Below, piece by piece: positions 1-9,686 of a stretch of 64,000 nt of DNA; position 1 is the first letter of the stretch, and each line of letters begins with the position of its first letter. Source of the DNA: CAYYFX01 sp046330135 (GTDB taxonomy: Bacteria > ARS69); NCBI GenBank assembly GCA_046330135.1, contig JAXLTI010000005.1, positions 248,001 to 312,000 on the forward strand, in the 5' to 3' direction. The position numbers were made by a program, and so were the translations under genes. The notes beneath the pieces were generated by a model. It was not told the origin of the DNA, searched no databases, and saw only the letters and a program-made list of their open reading frames with translations.

Positions 1-303
1 GAGGTCGTCCAGGAGTTCGGGTCGGATCAGGAGGCGGACCGCATGCGCGAGCTGCTCGCGCGCTCCGTCGACGAGCTCGAGCTCAGCGTGCGCTCCAGCA
101 ACTGCCTCACGTCGGCGAACATCCGGACGATCGGGGAGCTGGTGCAGAAGACCGAGCAGGAGATGCTCAAGCAGCGCAACTTCGGGCGAAAGTCGCTCAA
201 GGAGATCCAGGAGATCCTGCAGGGCATGAACCTGCATTTCGGCATGGACGTCAGCAAGTGGCTCGGGGAGAAGGCGGCGGAGAAGACCGCCGCTCCGGTC
301 TGA
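1..303 (+). CDS. rpoA: RNA polymerase subunit alpha, C-terminal part (5' truncated by window edge)
   Basis: This is the last 100 residues of the RNA polymerase alpha subunit. The reading frame is open from base 1, so the start lies outside the window. The visible part is the alpha-CTD, which contacts UP elements and activators: it carries the conserved stretch LELSVRSSNCL and the helix region around RTIGELVQKTE, then RNFGRKSLKEI. The short tail rich in Lys, Ala and Glu after the domain is normal for the family. rplQ follows 37 bases later on the same strand, the usual rpoA-rplQ order at the end of a ribosomal protein operon. Identification is firm. Confidence 0.97.
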   Translation, partial: EVVQEFGSDQEADRMRELLARSVDELELSVRSSNCLTSANIRTIGELVQKTEQEMLKQRNFGRKSLKEIQEILQGMNLHFGMDVSKWLGEKAAEKTAAPV

Positions 304-340
304 TCGACCGGCCGACTCGGGCTGCGCGGAGTGGATGGAC

Positions 341-901
341 ATGAGACACCGTAGGGCGACGGTCAAGCTCGGACGCACGCCGGCACACCGCCGCGCCATG
401 CTCAGGAACATGGTGACTTCGCTCTTCCGCGAGGAGCGCGTCGTGACCACGATTCCGAAGGCGAAGGAATGCCGGCGCGTCGCGGAGCGGATGATCACGT
501 TCGCGAAGCGGGGAGACCTGCACGCCCGCCGGCAGGCGGCGCGGATGGTCCGCGACGACGAAGTGCTCAAGAAGCTGTTCGACGAGATCGCCAAGCGCTT
601 CGCGGAGCGTCCGGGCGGTTACACGCGCATCCTGAAGACGCGTTTCCGGGCCGGGGACAACGCGGACATGTCGCTCCTCGAGCTTCTGCCCGACGAGAAG
701 GCGAAGGCGAAGGAAGAGGCGGCGGAGGAGACGCAGGCCAAGGCCAAGCCGACCAAGGCGAAGAAGAAGGACAAGGAGGCCGGCGAGCGGATGAAGGGCG
801 AGATCTTGAAGGAGAAGCGGGGCCGCGGAGCCCGGCCCAAGACCGCCCGGACCGCGGGGCCCCGCAAGGCGCCGCGCAAGGCCTCCAAGAGGGGAGACTA
901 G
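341..901 (+). CDS. rplQ: Ribosomal protein bL17 with long basic C-terminal extension
   Basis: This is the large-subunit ribosomal protein L17, which binds near the peptide exit region. The N-terminus MRHRRATVKLGRTPAHRRAM is diagnostic. I start at the ATG at 341, nine bases after a GGAG, rather than at the in-frame ATG at 335 which is too close to it. The conserved core ends near residue 122. The remaining ~65 residues are a low-complexity tail of Lys, Ala, Glu and Arg, so the protein is 186 residues against roughly 115-130 in most bacteria. Such tails occur in some phyla and probably add rRNA contacts, though that role is inference. A strong terminator hairpin follows. Confidence 0.96.
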   Translation: MRHRRATVKLGRTPAHRRAMLRNMVTSLFREERVVTTIPKAKECRRVAERMITFAKRGDLHARRQAARMVRDDEVLKKLFDEIAKRFAERPGGYTRILKTRFRAGDNADMSLLELLPDEKAKAKEEAAEETQAKAKPTKAKKKDKEAGERMKGEILKEKRGRGARPKTARTAGPRKAPRKASKRGD

Positions 902-939
902 CCCCCCGGGGGAGGCCACCGTTCCTGCCGCGCGTTCCA

Positions 940-972
940 GGCCCCCGGAGAAGCCTCCGGGGGCCTTCTCTT
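940..972 (+). terminator. Intrinsic terminator after rplQ
   Basis: An 11-bp perfect GC stem (940-950 with 955-965) closes on a 4-base loop and is followed by TTCTCTT. It lies about 40 bases past the rplQ stop and presumably ends the ribosomal protein operon. Confidence 0.8.
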
Positions 973-1111
973 GGAGCCCCCGGGCCGGGGGGGCCTCCGG
1001 ACCGCCCCGATTTCATTCGCGGGAGGTTCGTGCCGATGAGGGGGAAGCGGTTCCGGTCGACGCCGTCGGCGCCTGCCGAGGATCCGCCATGCCCCTCCAG
1101 AAGGCCCACTC

Positions 1112-3436
1112 ATGCCCGATCCGCAGAGCGGTCGAGGCGGTCTCGAGGCGATCGCGGCCGAGCTCGCGAGCGCGCCGGACCTCACCGCGGTCGGTGTGAC
1201 CTCCGATGGCGTGATCCGGAGTTGGCCGTCCGCGGCGCGGAGCCTGCTCGGCTGGTCCGCGGAGGAGATCGTGGGGCGGCGGGTGGAGGCGCTCTTCCGC
1301 GACGAGGAACGCGCCGAGCTGGCCAAGCGACTCGCGGGGGCCCCGGGCCTCGGCGAGTGGCACGTGGAGCTGGCCGGGCGCGAAGGCGAGCCCGTGCCGT
1401 GCGGCGTCCGGGTCTTCCGGTCGCCACCGACTCCCGGCCCGGCCGCCCCGAGCGGCGATCCCGCCCCCGGGCCTCCGGGCACGGCGGCGTCCGGCGCCGG
1501 TGACCTCGTCGTCCTCCTGCGGGACCGTCGCGGCGACGCGGCGGCGGAGCAGCGGCTGCGTTGGTCGCGCTCCCTTCTCTCGGTGCTCGGAACGTCGACG
1601 TTCGTGCTGGACGCGGGCGGTCGCATCCGGGAGATCGGCGCGGATTGGCTCACGGAGAGCGGCGGCGACGCCGGCTCGTGGCTCGGCCGCCACATCGGGG
1701 ACCTCCTCGAGACGGACCGCCGGGAGATCCTGGCGGCCCTCCGCCAGGCGGCCCGCGGCGGCGAGTGGTCCGGGACGGCGGTTGCCGGAGGGCGTCCGGT
1801 GTCCCTGGCCCTGCGCGCCGTGCGGGACGAGCACGGGAACCTCGAAGCGCTCGTGGGAGCCCGCCGGCCGCCCGAGGGGGGCGCGGCGCGAGACCTCCTC
1901 CGGAAGGTCCCGGTCGGACTGATCCTCCTCGACGCGGAGCTGCGGGTCCGCGAGACGAACCCGGAGCTGGCCGCGATCTGCGGCGACGACGCGCTGCCCC
2001 CGCATCCCGTCGGGCTCGACGTGCGCTCGCTCGGCATCTTCCAGACGCGCGCCGTCCAGGAGGCCCTGGAGGGCTTGCTCGAGGGCCGGCCCTTCGATCT
2101 TCCCGAGACGCGACTCACGGGAACGTCGCTGCGCTCTCCGGTCCTGCGGCTGCGCGGCGAGGAGCTCCTCGACGACCAGGGACGCCGAGCGGGCCATCTC
2201 GTCATGGCCCTCTCTCAGGGCGGCAGCGACGTCGAGCGCCAGCTGCTGCGCGCGCAGAAGATGGAGTCGATCGGGAACTTCGCGAGCGGCCTGGCCCACG
2301 ACTTCGGGAACTTCGTGTCCGTGATTCTCGGCAAGGCGGGCATCCTCCGCGTGAAGCTGCCCGACGACCCGCACATCACCGGCGACCTCGACGACATCGA
2401 GACCGCCGCGAAGCGCGCCCAGCACCTCGCGCAGGAGCTGATGAAGTTCGCCCGCGGCGGGCGGAACCGCGTGGAGCGCCTGGACGTGAACCGGCTCATC
2501 TCCGAGGTGGGCTCGCTGATCCGCACGAGCGTGGGCAAGCGCATCGACGTGGACTTCCGCCTCGTCGACGGGCTGCCGCCGGTGGCGGGCGACGAGGTGG
2601 AGATGCAGCAGCTCGTGCTGAACCTGTGCCTGAACGCGCGCGACGCGATGCCGAACGGCGGGCGGTTGACCATCGAGACGCGGCCGATCACCGAGGAGCA
2701 GCGGGCGCGGCTCGCGACCGCCGCGAACGTCACGGCCGGCGTGGCGCTCGTCGTGCGCGACACCGGCGTGGGCATGCCGCCGGAAGTCGTGGAGCGCATC
2801 TTCGAGCCGTTCTTCACGACGAAGCAGGACGCCACGAAGGGCGCGGGGCTCGGTCTCGCGATGGTGTACGGAATCGTGCGCCGCCACGGCGGCGCGATCG
2901 ACGTGAAGAGCCGCGTGGGGCTCGGCACGTCGTTCGAGATCGTCCTGCCCGCGGCGGGCGTGATCGAGGAGGAGGATCCGAATCGTCGGATGGCCCTCGT
3001 GGTGGACGACGAGCCCGCGTTCCGCGAGATGATCCGCCTCATCCTGGAAGAGGACGGCTACCGCGTGACCCTCGCCGCGAGCGGCGCCGAGGCCCTGCGG
3101 ATCATCCAGGAGCAGCACGAGTCGCTGTTCCTCGTGATCCTCGACCTGCGCATGCCGGGCGTCGACGGCCTCGCGGTCCTCGACGAGCTGCGGTCCGTGG
3201 CTCCCGAGCTGCCGGTGCTGGTGACCACGGGCTACGCGGGCGCGGAGGAGCAGGCCCGCGCCCTCGAGCGCGGGGCGCGGAAGGTCCTGGAGAAGCCCTA
3301 TCGGGTGGTCGAGCTGCGGATGGCCCTGGACGAGATCCTCGCCGGGAAGGCGCGGGCCACGCCGCCGGGCTCGGAAGGCCGCGTCGAGAGCGCTTCCGCC
3401 GCGGGGCCCTCGGACGACTCGCCCCACGCGGGATGA
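1112..3436 (+). CDS. Soluble PAS-domain hybrid histidine kinase with receiver domain
   Basis: This 774-residue protein is a hybrid sensor kinase. Three PAS-like segments can be seen (about residues 10-80, 150-245 and 262-330). The dimerisation/phosphoacceptor segment around GLAHDFGN follows, with the phosphorylated His at residue 396. A HATPase domain has the G-box pieces DTGVGM and GAGLGLAM. A C-terminal receiver (about 630-745) has its acidic pair in VVDDEPA and the phospho-acceptor Asp678 in LDLRMPG. No signal peptide or membrane segment is present, so it should sense a cytoplasmic cue. It is monocistronic between the rplQ terminator and tRNA-Asn, and no partner regulator is adjacent. The signal cannot be read from sequence. 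Confidence 0.9.
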   Translation: MPDPQSGRGGLEAIAAELASAPDLTAVGVTSDGVIRSWPSAARSLLGWSAEEIVGRRVEALFRDEERAELAKRLAGAPGLGEWHVELAGREGEPVPCGVRVFRSPPTPGPAAPSGDPAPGPPGTAASGAGDLVVLLRDRRGDAAAEQRLRWSRSLLSVLGTSTFVLDAGGRIREIGADWLTESGGDAGSWLGRHIGDLLETDRREILAALRQAARGGEWSGTAVAGGRPVSLALRAVRDEHGNLEALVGARRPPEGGAARDLLRKVPVGLILLDAELRVRETNPELAAICGDDALPPHPVGLDVRSLGIFQTRAVQEALEGLLEGRPFDLPETRLTGTSLRSPVLRLRGEELLDDQGRRAGHLVMALSQGGSDVERQLLRAQKMESIGNFASGLAHDFGNFVSVILGKAGILRVKLPDDPHITGDLDDIETAAKRAQHLAQELMKFARGGRNRVERLDVNRLISEVGSLIRTSVGKRIDVDFRLVDGLPPVAGDEVEMQQLVLNLCLNARDAMPNGGRLTIETRPITEEQRARLATAANVTAGVALVVRDTGVGMPPEVVERIFEPFFTTKQDATKGAGLGLAMVYGIVRRHGGAIDVKSRVGLGTSFEIVLPAAGVIEEEDPNRRMALVVDDEPAFREMIRLILEEDGYRVTLAASGAEALRIIQEQHESLFLVILDLRMPGVDGLAVLDELRSVAPELPVLVTTGYAGAEEQARALERGARKVLEKPYRVVELRMALDEILAGKARATPPGSEGRVESASAAGPSDDSPHAG

Positions 3437-3474
3437 GCGCGCCGCGCCGGCTCGGGAGGAGGGTCGTCGCTCCG

Positions 3475-3503
3475 TTGACATGCGGGGTCCGGTGGTCTAA
3501 CGT
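3475..3503 (+). promoter_or_regulatory. Sigma70-type promoter for tRNA-Asn
   Basis: A perfect TTGACA lies at 3475-3480, with a -10-like region TCTAACGT at 3496-3503 (15-17 bp spacing). It sits about 75 bases upstream of the tRNA and after the kinase stop. Confidence 0.6.
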
Positions 3504-3577
3504 GCGATCCCCGAATGGTCGTCTCCGGGAGCCGCCGCGAAGCGCCGCCGGCGAGAGCGACCCGCCGTAGGATTCGC

Positions 3578-3652
3578 TCCTCGGTAGCTCAATGGTAGAG
3601 CATTCGGCTGTTAACCGAAGGGTTGCAGGTTCGAGTCCTGCCCGAGGAGCCA
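3578..3652 (+). tRNA. tRNA-Asn (GUU)
   Basis: A 75-base cloverleaf can be folded by hand. The acceptor stem TCCTCGG pairs with CCGAGGA, the discriminator is G and the CCA end is encoded in the DNA. The anticodon stem TTCGG/CCGAA holds the loop CTGTTAA with anticodon GTT at 3610-3612, which reads Asn codons. The T arm has the standard GGTTCGAGTCC. It stands alone, with no second tRNA beside it. Confidence 0.97.
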
Positions 3653-3958
3653 GAAGAAGGAGCCGGGGAAGGCCATCCCGGCCCGGTCGAGGAAGGCGGC
3701 GATGGACGTCGCAGGCTCGGGGAGACGAGGAAGCCTCCTTCGAGTCGGTACGCGAGGGTGCCACGACACCCTCCCAGGATCGAGAGCCCGCCCGCCGGTG
3801 ATCGCCCTTCCCCACGCTGCCGAGAGCCCGAACCCCTTCGGGCGCCACGTGCTCGCAGGTCCCGCGCTTTCGCGAGGCGGGAGCCGGCTCGTCGCGCTCG
3901 ACGGGGCTTCGTCGCGGAAGAGCTCAGTTCGCGCGCGTCGCGAGGCTCGAGAAATCGG
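3653..3958 (+). other. Gene-free stretch with two perfect hairpins, upstream of the csp leader
   Basis: No protein-coding gene is supported here. It holds two perfect 7-bp hairpins: 3754-3760 with 3767-3773, and 3826-3832 with 3837-3843. The first could end the tRNA transcript although no T-run follows. The cold-shock transcript may start in this stretch, but I found no convincing -35/-10 pair. Confidence 0.5.
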
Positions 3959-4097
3959 CCGGGCGTAGACCCGGTCGTGGCGCCTCCGAAGGTCGGAGCC
4001 GTCTGCAGGGGCGGGTGAACCGCCACGAGAAGTCGGTTGGTACGGCAGGTCCGGAACCCCGACGTATCGAGAACCAAAAGTAGGAGCAGCACCGGTC
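3959..4097 (+). promoter_or_regulatory. Structured 5' leader of cold-shock gene, copy 1
   Basis: This leader resembles the one upstream of the second cold-shock gene (49909-50054) in sequence and fold. Visible hairpins are CCGGG/CCCGG (3959-3974), GGCGG/CCGCC (4010-4024), and a three-part stem from GTCGG (4032-4036) to CCGAC (4059-4063) enclosing GGT/ACC and CGG/CCG. Loops and some paired bases differ between the copies while pairing is kept. A GGAG lies 11 bases before the ATG. In other bacteria csp leaders act as temperature-responsive RNA; that role here is inference. Confidence 0.65.
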
Positions 4098-4316
4098 ATG
4101 CGTATCACCGGCACCGTGAAGTGGTTCAACGACGAAAAGGGCTACGGCTTCATCACGCGCGACGACGGTCAGAAGGACGTCTTCGTGCACCACTCGGCGA
4201 TCCAGCAGGCGAACGGCGGCTTCCGCAGCTTGGCCGAGGGTCAGCGCGTCGAGTTCGACGTCGTCGCTGGGACGAAGGGTCCCGCGGCCGAGAACGTGAC
4301 GAAGGTCCAGGAGTAG
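4098..4316 (+). CDS. CspA-family cold-shock protein
   Basis: A 72-residue cold-shock domain protein that binds single-stranded RNA and DNA and melts mRNA structure at low temperature. RNP1-like KGYGFIT (residues 14-20) and RNP2-like DVFVHH (residues 27-32) are both present, with KWFN near the start. It differs from the second copy at 50055 in only five residues. The gene has a long structured leader and its own terminator. A desaturase gene starts 122 bases downstream. That pairing of RNA chaperone and membrane-fluidity enzyme suggests cold adaptation, though the terminator between them argues against a single transcript. Confidence 0.96.
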   Translation: MRITGTVKWFNDEKGYGFITRDDGQKDVFVHHSAIQQANGGFRSLAEGQRVEFDVVAGTKGPAAENVTKVQE

Positions 4317-4342
4317 CCTCCCCGCAACAGGCGGGGGATTCC

Positions 4343-4380
4343 GAGGGGTCGCCCGGGGGGACTGGGCGGCCCCTCCTCAT
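4343..4380 (+). terminator. Terminator hairpin after cold-shock gene 1
   Basis: A 12-base arm at 4343-4354 pairs with 4364-4375 with one imperfection. The arm sequences AGGGGTCGCCC and GGGCGGCCCCT recur exactly after the second cold-shock gene, so the terminator was duplicated with the gene. There is only a short T-poor tail. Confidence 0.6.
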
Positions 4381-4438
4381 CAACGAAGCGCGGAACGGTC
4401 GCGTGGGCGCGCCGCCCCTGTGGGCGCGAGGAGAGAGC

Positions 4439-5344
4439 ATGCAGAACACGAGCGAGGCCACGACCCTCGACGCGGGGGCGATCGCCGTGCCCGACACGAC
4501 CGCGCCGGCGATCGATCTGGGCGTGATCCCCGCGGGGATCCGTCGTTTCGGCTGGGATCGGATCAACCCGCCCCACTTCTGGGCGATCGCCAGCCTGCAC
4601 GTCATGTGCATCTTCGCGCCGATGACGTTCAGCTGGGGGAGCCTCGCCGTTGCGGCCGTTCTGTACTGGCTGGCCTGCGGACTCGGCATCTCGATGGGCT
4701 ACCACCGCCTCCTGACCCACCGCGGTTTCGAGACGTCGCGGCCGATCCGCTACGCGCTGGCCACGCTGGGCTCGCTGAGCTACCAGGGCGGGCCCCTCTC
4801 GTGGGTCGGCGTTCATCGCCTCCATCACAAGGACTCGGACCAGGAGGCCGACCCGCACTCGCCGCGGCACGGGTTCCTGTGGGCGCATCTCCTCTGGTGC
4901 GTCGTCCATGATCCTCTGGGCCGGGACGTGACGCTCGCGGCGAAGGACCTGCGCAAGGAGCGCTTCATGGTGTGGCTCGAGCGCTACTTCTGGGCGCCGC
5001 AGCTCGCCCTGGCCGTGATCCTGTTCCTGCTCGGCGGGTGGGCGTGGGTGGTGTGGGGGATCGCCGTGCGCACCGTGTTCACGTACCACGCCACGTGGCT
5101 GGTGAACTCCGCGTCGCACACCTGGGGCTACAAGAACTTCGCCACGGGGGACGATTCGAAGAACAACCCCTGGGTGGCCGTGATCTCGTGGGGCGAGGGC
5201 TGGCACAACAACCACCACGCGCATCAGCGCTCCGCGCGCCACGGGCTCCGCTGGTACGAGCTCGATCCGACGTGGTGGCAGCTCAAGCTGCTCGAAGCGA
5301 TGAAGATCGTCCGCAACGTGTACGCGGCCCAGGCGCCGCGGTAG
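4439..5344 (+). CDS. Membrane fatty-acid (acyl-CoA type) desaturase
   Basis: This 301-residue integral membrane di-iron enzyme introduces a double bond into acyl chains, most likely at delta-9. The three histidine clusters of the family are all present: HRLLTH, HRLHH and, near the C-terminus, HNNHH. Hydrophobic segments lie around residues 45-90 and 190-225. I start at the ATG at 4439, four bases after AGGAGAG; the frame is open further upstream but that part overlaps the cold-shock gene and its terminator. The family includes plant-like and cyanobacterial DesC-type enzymes. The exact regiochemistry and whether the substrate is acyl-CoA or lipid-bound cannot be read here. Confidence 0.92.
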   Translation: MQNTSEATTLDAGAIAVPDTTAPAIDLGVIPAGIRRFGWDRINPPHFWAIASLHVMCIFAPMTFSWGSLAVAAVLYWLACGLGISMGYHRLLTHRGFETSRPIRYALATLGSLSYQGGPLSWVGVHRLHHKDSDQEADPHSPRHGFLWAHLLWCVVHDPLGRDVTLAAKDLRKERFMVWLERYFWAPQLALAVILFLLGGWAWVVWGIAVRTVFTYHATWLVNSASHTWGYKNFATGDDSKNNPWVAVISWGEGWHNNHHAHQRSARHGLRWYELDPTWWQLKLLEAMKIVRNVYAAQAPR

Positions 5345-5404
5345 ACGGACACGAGGCGGCGCGTCCCGCACCGGGCCGGACGCACCGCCTCAGTCTCGTG
5401 ACGG

Positions 5405-6598
5405 TCAACTTCCGCCCTTGCGCTTCTCGGAGCGCGGGCTCTCCCGATCCGGCGTTCGCTCCGACTCCGGCTTTCGCTCCGACTCCGACTCCGCCTTCGC
5501 GAGACCCTGCCTCTGCTGCTCCTCCAGCGTGCGACGCCGCTCCTCGGCGCGGCGCTCGAAGGCCTGTCGCTCCGCCGCCTGACGGCCTCGAATCTCGGCC
5601 GCCGAGCCGACCGGCGCCGCGCGCAGCTCGTTCGCGTGCTCCTTCTGGAGGGCGGACCGCTCCCGCGCGAGCGACTGCTCGAGGTCGTGACGGCGCTTGT
5701 CGTACTGCTTCCGCAGGGTGGGCGCGGACGCCGCCGCCGGATGGTCACGCACGGCGATCGGCGGCCCCCCGCGCAACGTCTCCTCGCGGATAACCGGCCG
5801 GAACACGCGCACCGCGCCCCGGTCGGCGCCGCCTTGCCGCACCTTCTGCGCCGAGTCGACGTCCGCCAGCGCGACCTTCGTCACCTTCACGCGGCCGCTT
5901 TCGAGGAAGCGCACGTCCAGCCCGTCGTTCACCGGGCGACCGCCGCGCACGCCGAAGCGCGTGGTGTCCCGCGTGCGCTTCAGCAGGCGCTCGTTCATCA
6001 CCACCGGCACGACGCGCTCGTGCAGCTTCGCGTCGACGAACTGCCGCCGATGCACGAAGCACCATTGATCCGCGGGGATGCGGTCCGCGTCCGCGAAGTG
6101 GAGGCCGGCCGCGACGTCCCAAGTCGCCGTGGGCGGCAGCGGCGCCCAACCGACCCAGTCGTCACCGCAATGCCACGCCACCCAGGCGGGAGCCCAGACG
6201 GCTCCGGGCACCCAAATCCAGCCGTAGAAGGAGTCGTAGGTCCATCGCCCGTAGTGGTCCGTGGCCCAGCCCCACGGATCGTCCGACGCCCAGCAGAAGC
6301 CGGCGTCCGTGTAGGCCCATCGACCGTACTCGTACGGGCGCCAATCCGGCGGGGCGCCGTCCGGCACCCAGCACCAGCCGTACGGCGCGTAGTCCACCCA
6401 GCGCCCGTACGGCGCGAGATCGTTCCAGAAGTACGATGCGTCCGCCTCGTCGGCCGGGCTTTGCGTCGAGCTCACGGCGGCTCCGCCCCCGTACGTCCCC
6501 GCGCAACCCGAAGCCGCGACGACGAGCAGCGTCCCCGCGAGCGCGGCGGCACCGAGCGCCGGCAGCGCGACTCCCACGGCGGTCCTCGACGTTCCCAT
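5405..6598 (-). CDS. DUF6600-type lipoprotein with coiled-coil tail
   Basis: A 397-residue predicted lipoprotein. The signal peptide ends in the lipobox AASGC with Cys32. Residues ~50-160 are packed with Trp, Tyr and Gly repeats such as YGRWVDYAPYGWCWVP and YGRWTYDSFYGWIWVP. These repeats are typical of DUF6600-family envelope proteins, whose biochemical role is unknown. The last ~120 residues are charged and helical (Arg, Glu, Gln-rich), probably a coiled coil. The gene is monocistronic and converges on the desaturase. I assign no function. Confidence 0.8.
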   Translation of the reverse strand: MGTSRTAVGVALPALGAAALAGTLLVVAASGCAGTYGGGAAVSSTQSPADEADASYFWNDLAPYGRWVDYAPYGWCWVPDGAPPDWRPYEYGRWAYTDAGFCWASDDPWGWATDHYGRWTYDSFYGWIWVPGAVWAPAWVAWHCGDDWVGWAPLPPTATWDVAAGLHFADADRIPADQWCFVHRRQFVDAKLHERVVPVVMNERLLKRTRDTTRFGVRGGRPVNDGLDVRFLESGRVKVTKVALADVDSAQKVRQGGADRGAVRVFRPVIREETLRGGPPIAVRDHPAAASAPTLRKQYDKRRHDLEQSLARERSALQKEHANELRAAPVGSAAEIRGRQAAERQAFERRAEERRRTLEEQQRQGLAKAESESERKPESERTPDRESPRSEKRKGGS

Positions 6599-6763
6599 GG
6601 TCGACCTCCTCGTCTCGGCGCTCCTCGCAGCGCCGCAGCAACACCTCGAGGGAAGGGATCAACGCCTCCGACCGTCGAAGCAACACTCGCCGGCGGCGGG
6701 GGTTCCGGCCGCGGGCCGGGAGCGACGCCGTCGCCTTCGTGCTCGCGGGGCCGCGCGCCGAGA

Positions 6764-7639
6764 TCAGAAGTAGTCGCGCATCAGCTCGTCGACCCACGGC
6801 GGAGCTTTCGCCGCGTCGACGCGATCGAAGGCGGGGAAGTACGGCTTCACGTCGAGCACCGGCGTGCCGTCCACCGCGTCGAGCCCGCGCACCGCGATGG
6901 TCGCGTCGGTGACCGCCACGATCTCCACCGCGGTGATGCCGATCGGGTTCGGTCGGTGGCGGGACCGCTGCGCGAGGACGCCGACTTGCGGCAGATCGGC
7001 CCGGCCGCGCGGGCGGCGCACCAGCGCGCCCGCCTCGGCATCGTCGAGGTGCAGATGCGTGACGACGAGCGCGTGCGAGAACGTCTCGAGCCCTCGCGCG
7101 GCGCCGTGGAACGCGGGCTCGAGCTCCACCGTGGATTGCACGCGGCCCCAGCTCGCGTCGACGGGCTCCTTCACCGGCGAGCGCACGCGGCCGATCGGGC
7201 GGAATGCGAGCCGCGGCGATGCGAGAGAAGAGGCGCCCGGCCGCGGCGGCGAAGCGGGGGCCGACGGCGGAGACGCTCCGGGCTCGCGACGGACGGCCTC
7301 GGGCGAGAAGGCGGGAAGGCACACGGCCACGTACTCGGCCCCGCCGGGCTCGGGCGTGGAGTAGCGGACCGGCTCTCCGGCGTGAGCCACCACCGCTTGT
7401 CCGGCGCGAACGTCGAGCGAGGTCGCGCCGCTCGTCACGCGGAGCGTTCCGCGCAGGACGAGCGTGTACTCGTCGAAATCGGGCGCCTGCGCCGGCTCTT
7501 CCCAGCCTGCGGGGCTGACCATCCGCGCGATGCTGACGGCGCGGGTGCCGGTGTTCAACCGGCCGACGAACTCCTCGATGCGCTTGGGCAGGTTGCCGGC
7601 GGCCGGCACGATCGTCGGCTGCTCGATGCGCGAGGGCAT
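6764..7639 (-). CDS. Fusion of cupin domain and TrmO-like tRNA methyltransferase
   Basis: This 291-residue protein has two parts. Residues ~10-110 form a small cupin barrel (DEYTLVLRGTLRV, then RAGQAVVAHAGEPV). Residues ~146-285 are a TsaA/TrmO domain with the signature RPNPIG and the later DGTPVLDVKPY. In E. coli TrmO uses S-adenosylmethionine to N6-methylate t6A37 in tRNA. The E. coli protein has a different accessory domain, so the cupin fusion is unusual. Whether the cupin binds metal is unclear. The gene stands just downstream of the MacAB-like genes with a 51-base gap and may be cotranscribed with them. Confidence 0.85.
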   Translation of the reverse strand: MPSRIEQPTIVPAAGNLPKRIEEFVGRLNTGTRAVSIARMVSPAGWEEPAQAPDFDEYTLVLRGTLRVTSGATSLDVRAGQAVVAHAGEPVRYSTPEPGGAEYVAVCLPAFSPEAVRREPGASPPSAPASPPRPGASSLASPRLAFRPIGRVRSPVKEPVDASWGRVQSTVELEPAFHGAARGLETFSHALVVTHLHLDDAEAGALVRRPRGRADLPQVGVLAQRSRHRPNPIGITAVEIVAVTDATIAVRGLDAVDGTPVLDVKPYFPAFDRVDAAKAPPWVDELMRDYF

Positions 7640-7690
7640 GTCGCCTCCTCCCGAGGCTGCGCCGCGGCCGCGACGTCGCCGAAGGATCGC

Positions 7691-8904
<1,214 letters not shown>

Positions 8905-8908
<4 letters not shown>

Positions 8909-9672
8909 GAAGCCTCCTGCGGCTGGAGGGTGGGGAGCCGGGCGAGATCCCCCGCGGCGGAGCGGCGGTTCCGGACCGGCTCGTCGCGGACCTTCCGGCC
9001 GTCCCGCATCTCCACGATCCGGCGCGCGTACGCGGCCACGTCGGGCTCGTGCGTCACCACGAGGAGCGTGACGCCCTGCTCGTTCAGCTCCTGGAAGAGC
9101 GCCATGACGTCGATGGAGGTCCGGCTGTCGAGGTTGCCCGTGGGCTCGTCGGCGAGGACGATGGTGGGCTCGGTGACGAGCGCGCGGGCGATCGCGACGC
9201 GCTGCTGCTCGCCTCCGGAAAGCTCGCTCGGCAGATGGCGGAGGCGCTCTCCGAGCCCCACGCGACGGAGCGCCGCGGTGGCTCGGGCGATCGGGTCGCG
9301 CAGCCGCCCGCGCCGGTCGTAGAGCAGCGGCAGCTCGACGTTGTCCAGGGCCGACGTGCGCGCGAGGAGGTTGAAGCCCTGGAAGACGAACCCGATCTTC
9401 TCGTTCCTCAGGTTCGCGAGCTGGTTCGGCGACAGCCCGTCCACGTGCACGCCGTCCAGCTCGTACGTGCCGGCCGTGGGGTAGTCGAGGCAGCCCAGCA
9501 GGTTCATGAGCGTGGACTTCCCCGAGCCGGACGCGCCCATGATGGCGATCATCTCGCCGCGCGCGACCGTCAGGTCCACGCCGCGCAGCGCATGCACGGC
9601 GGTGGCGCCCGTGGAGTACGTGCGCGCCAATCCGGTGATCCGGATGACCGGCCGGTCGGCCTCGGGGGTCAC
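8905..9672 (-). CDS. ABC transporter ATP-binding protein (MacB/LolD type)
   Basis: The cytoplasmic ATPase partner of the adjacent permease, 255 residues. Walker A is GASGSGKS (46-53), the signature motif LSGGEQQR and the Walker B region IVLADEP are intact, and the D-loop reads TGNLD as in LolD/MacB ATPases. The chosen start is a GTG at 9672, 14 bases after the adaptor stop. The frame is open far upstream, but that region reads as the adaptor gene in another frame. It overlaps the permease start by four bases. Confidence 0.93.
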
Positions 9673-9686
9673 GGCGGGGGCGGCCG

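Noticed and set aside
4037..4438. Longer N-terminus of the desaturase
   Set aside because: It overlaps the cold-shock gene in another frame and crosses its terminator; the ATG at 4439 has a good ribosome site.
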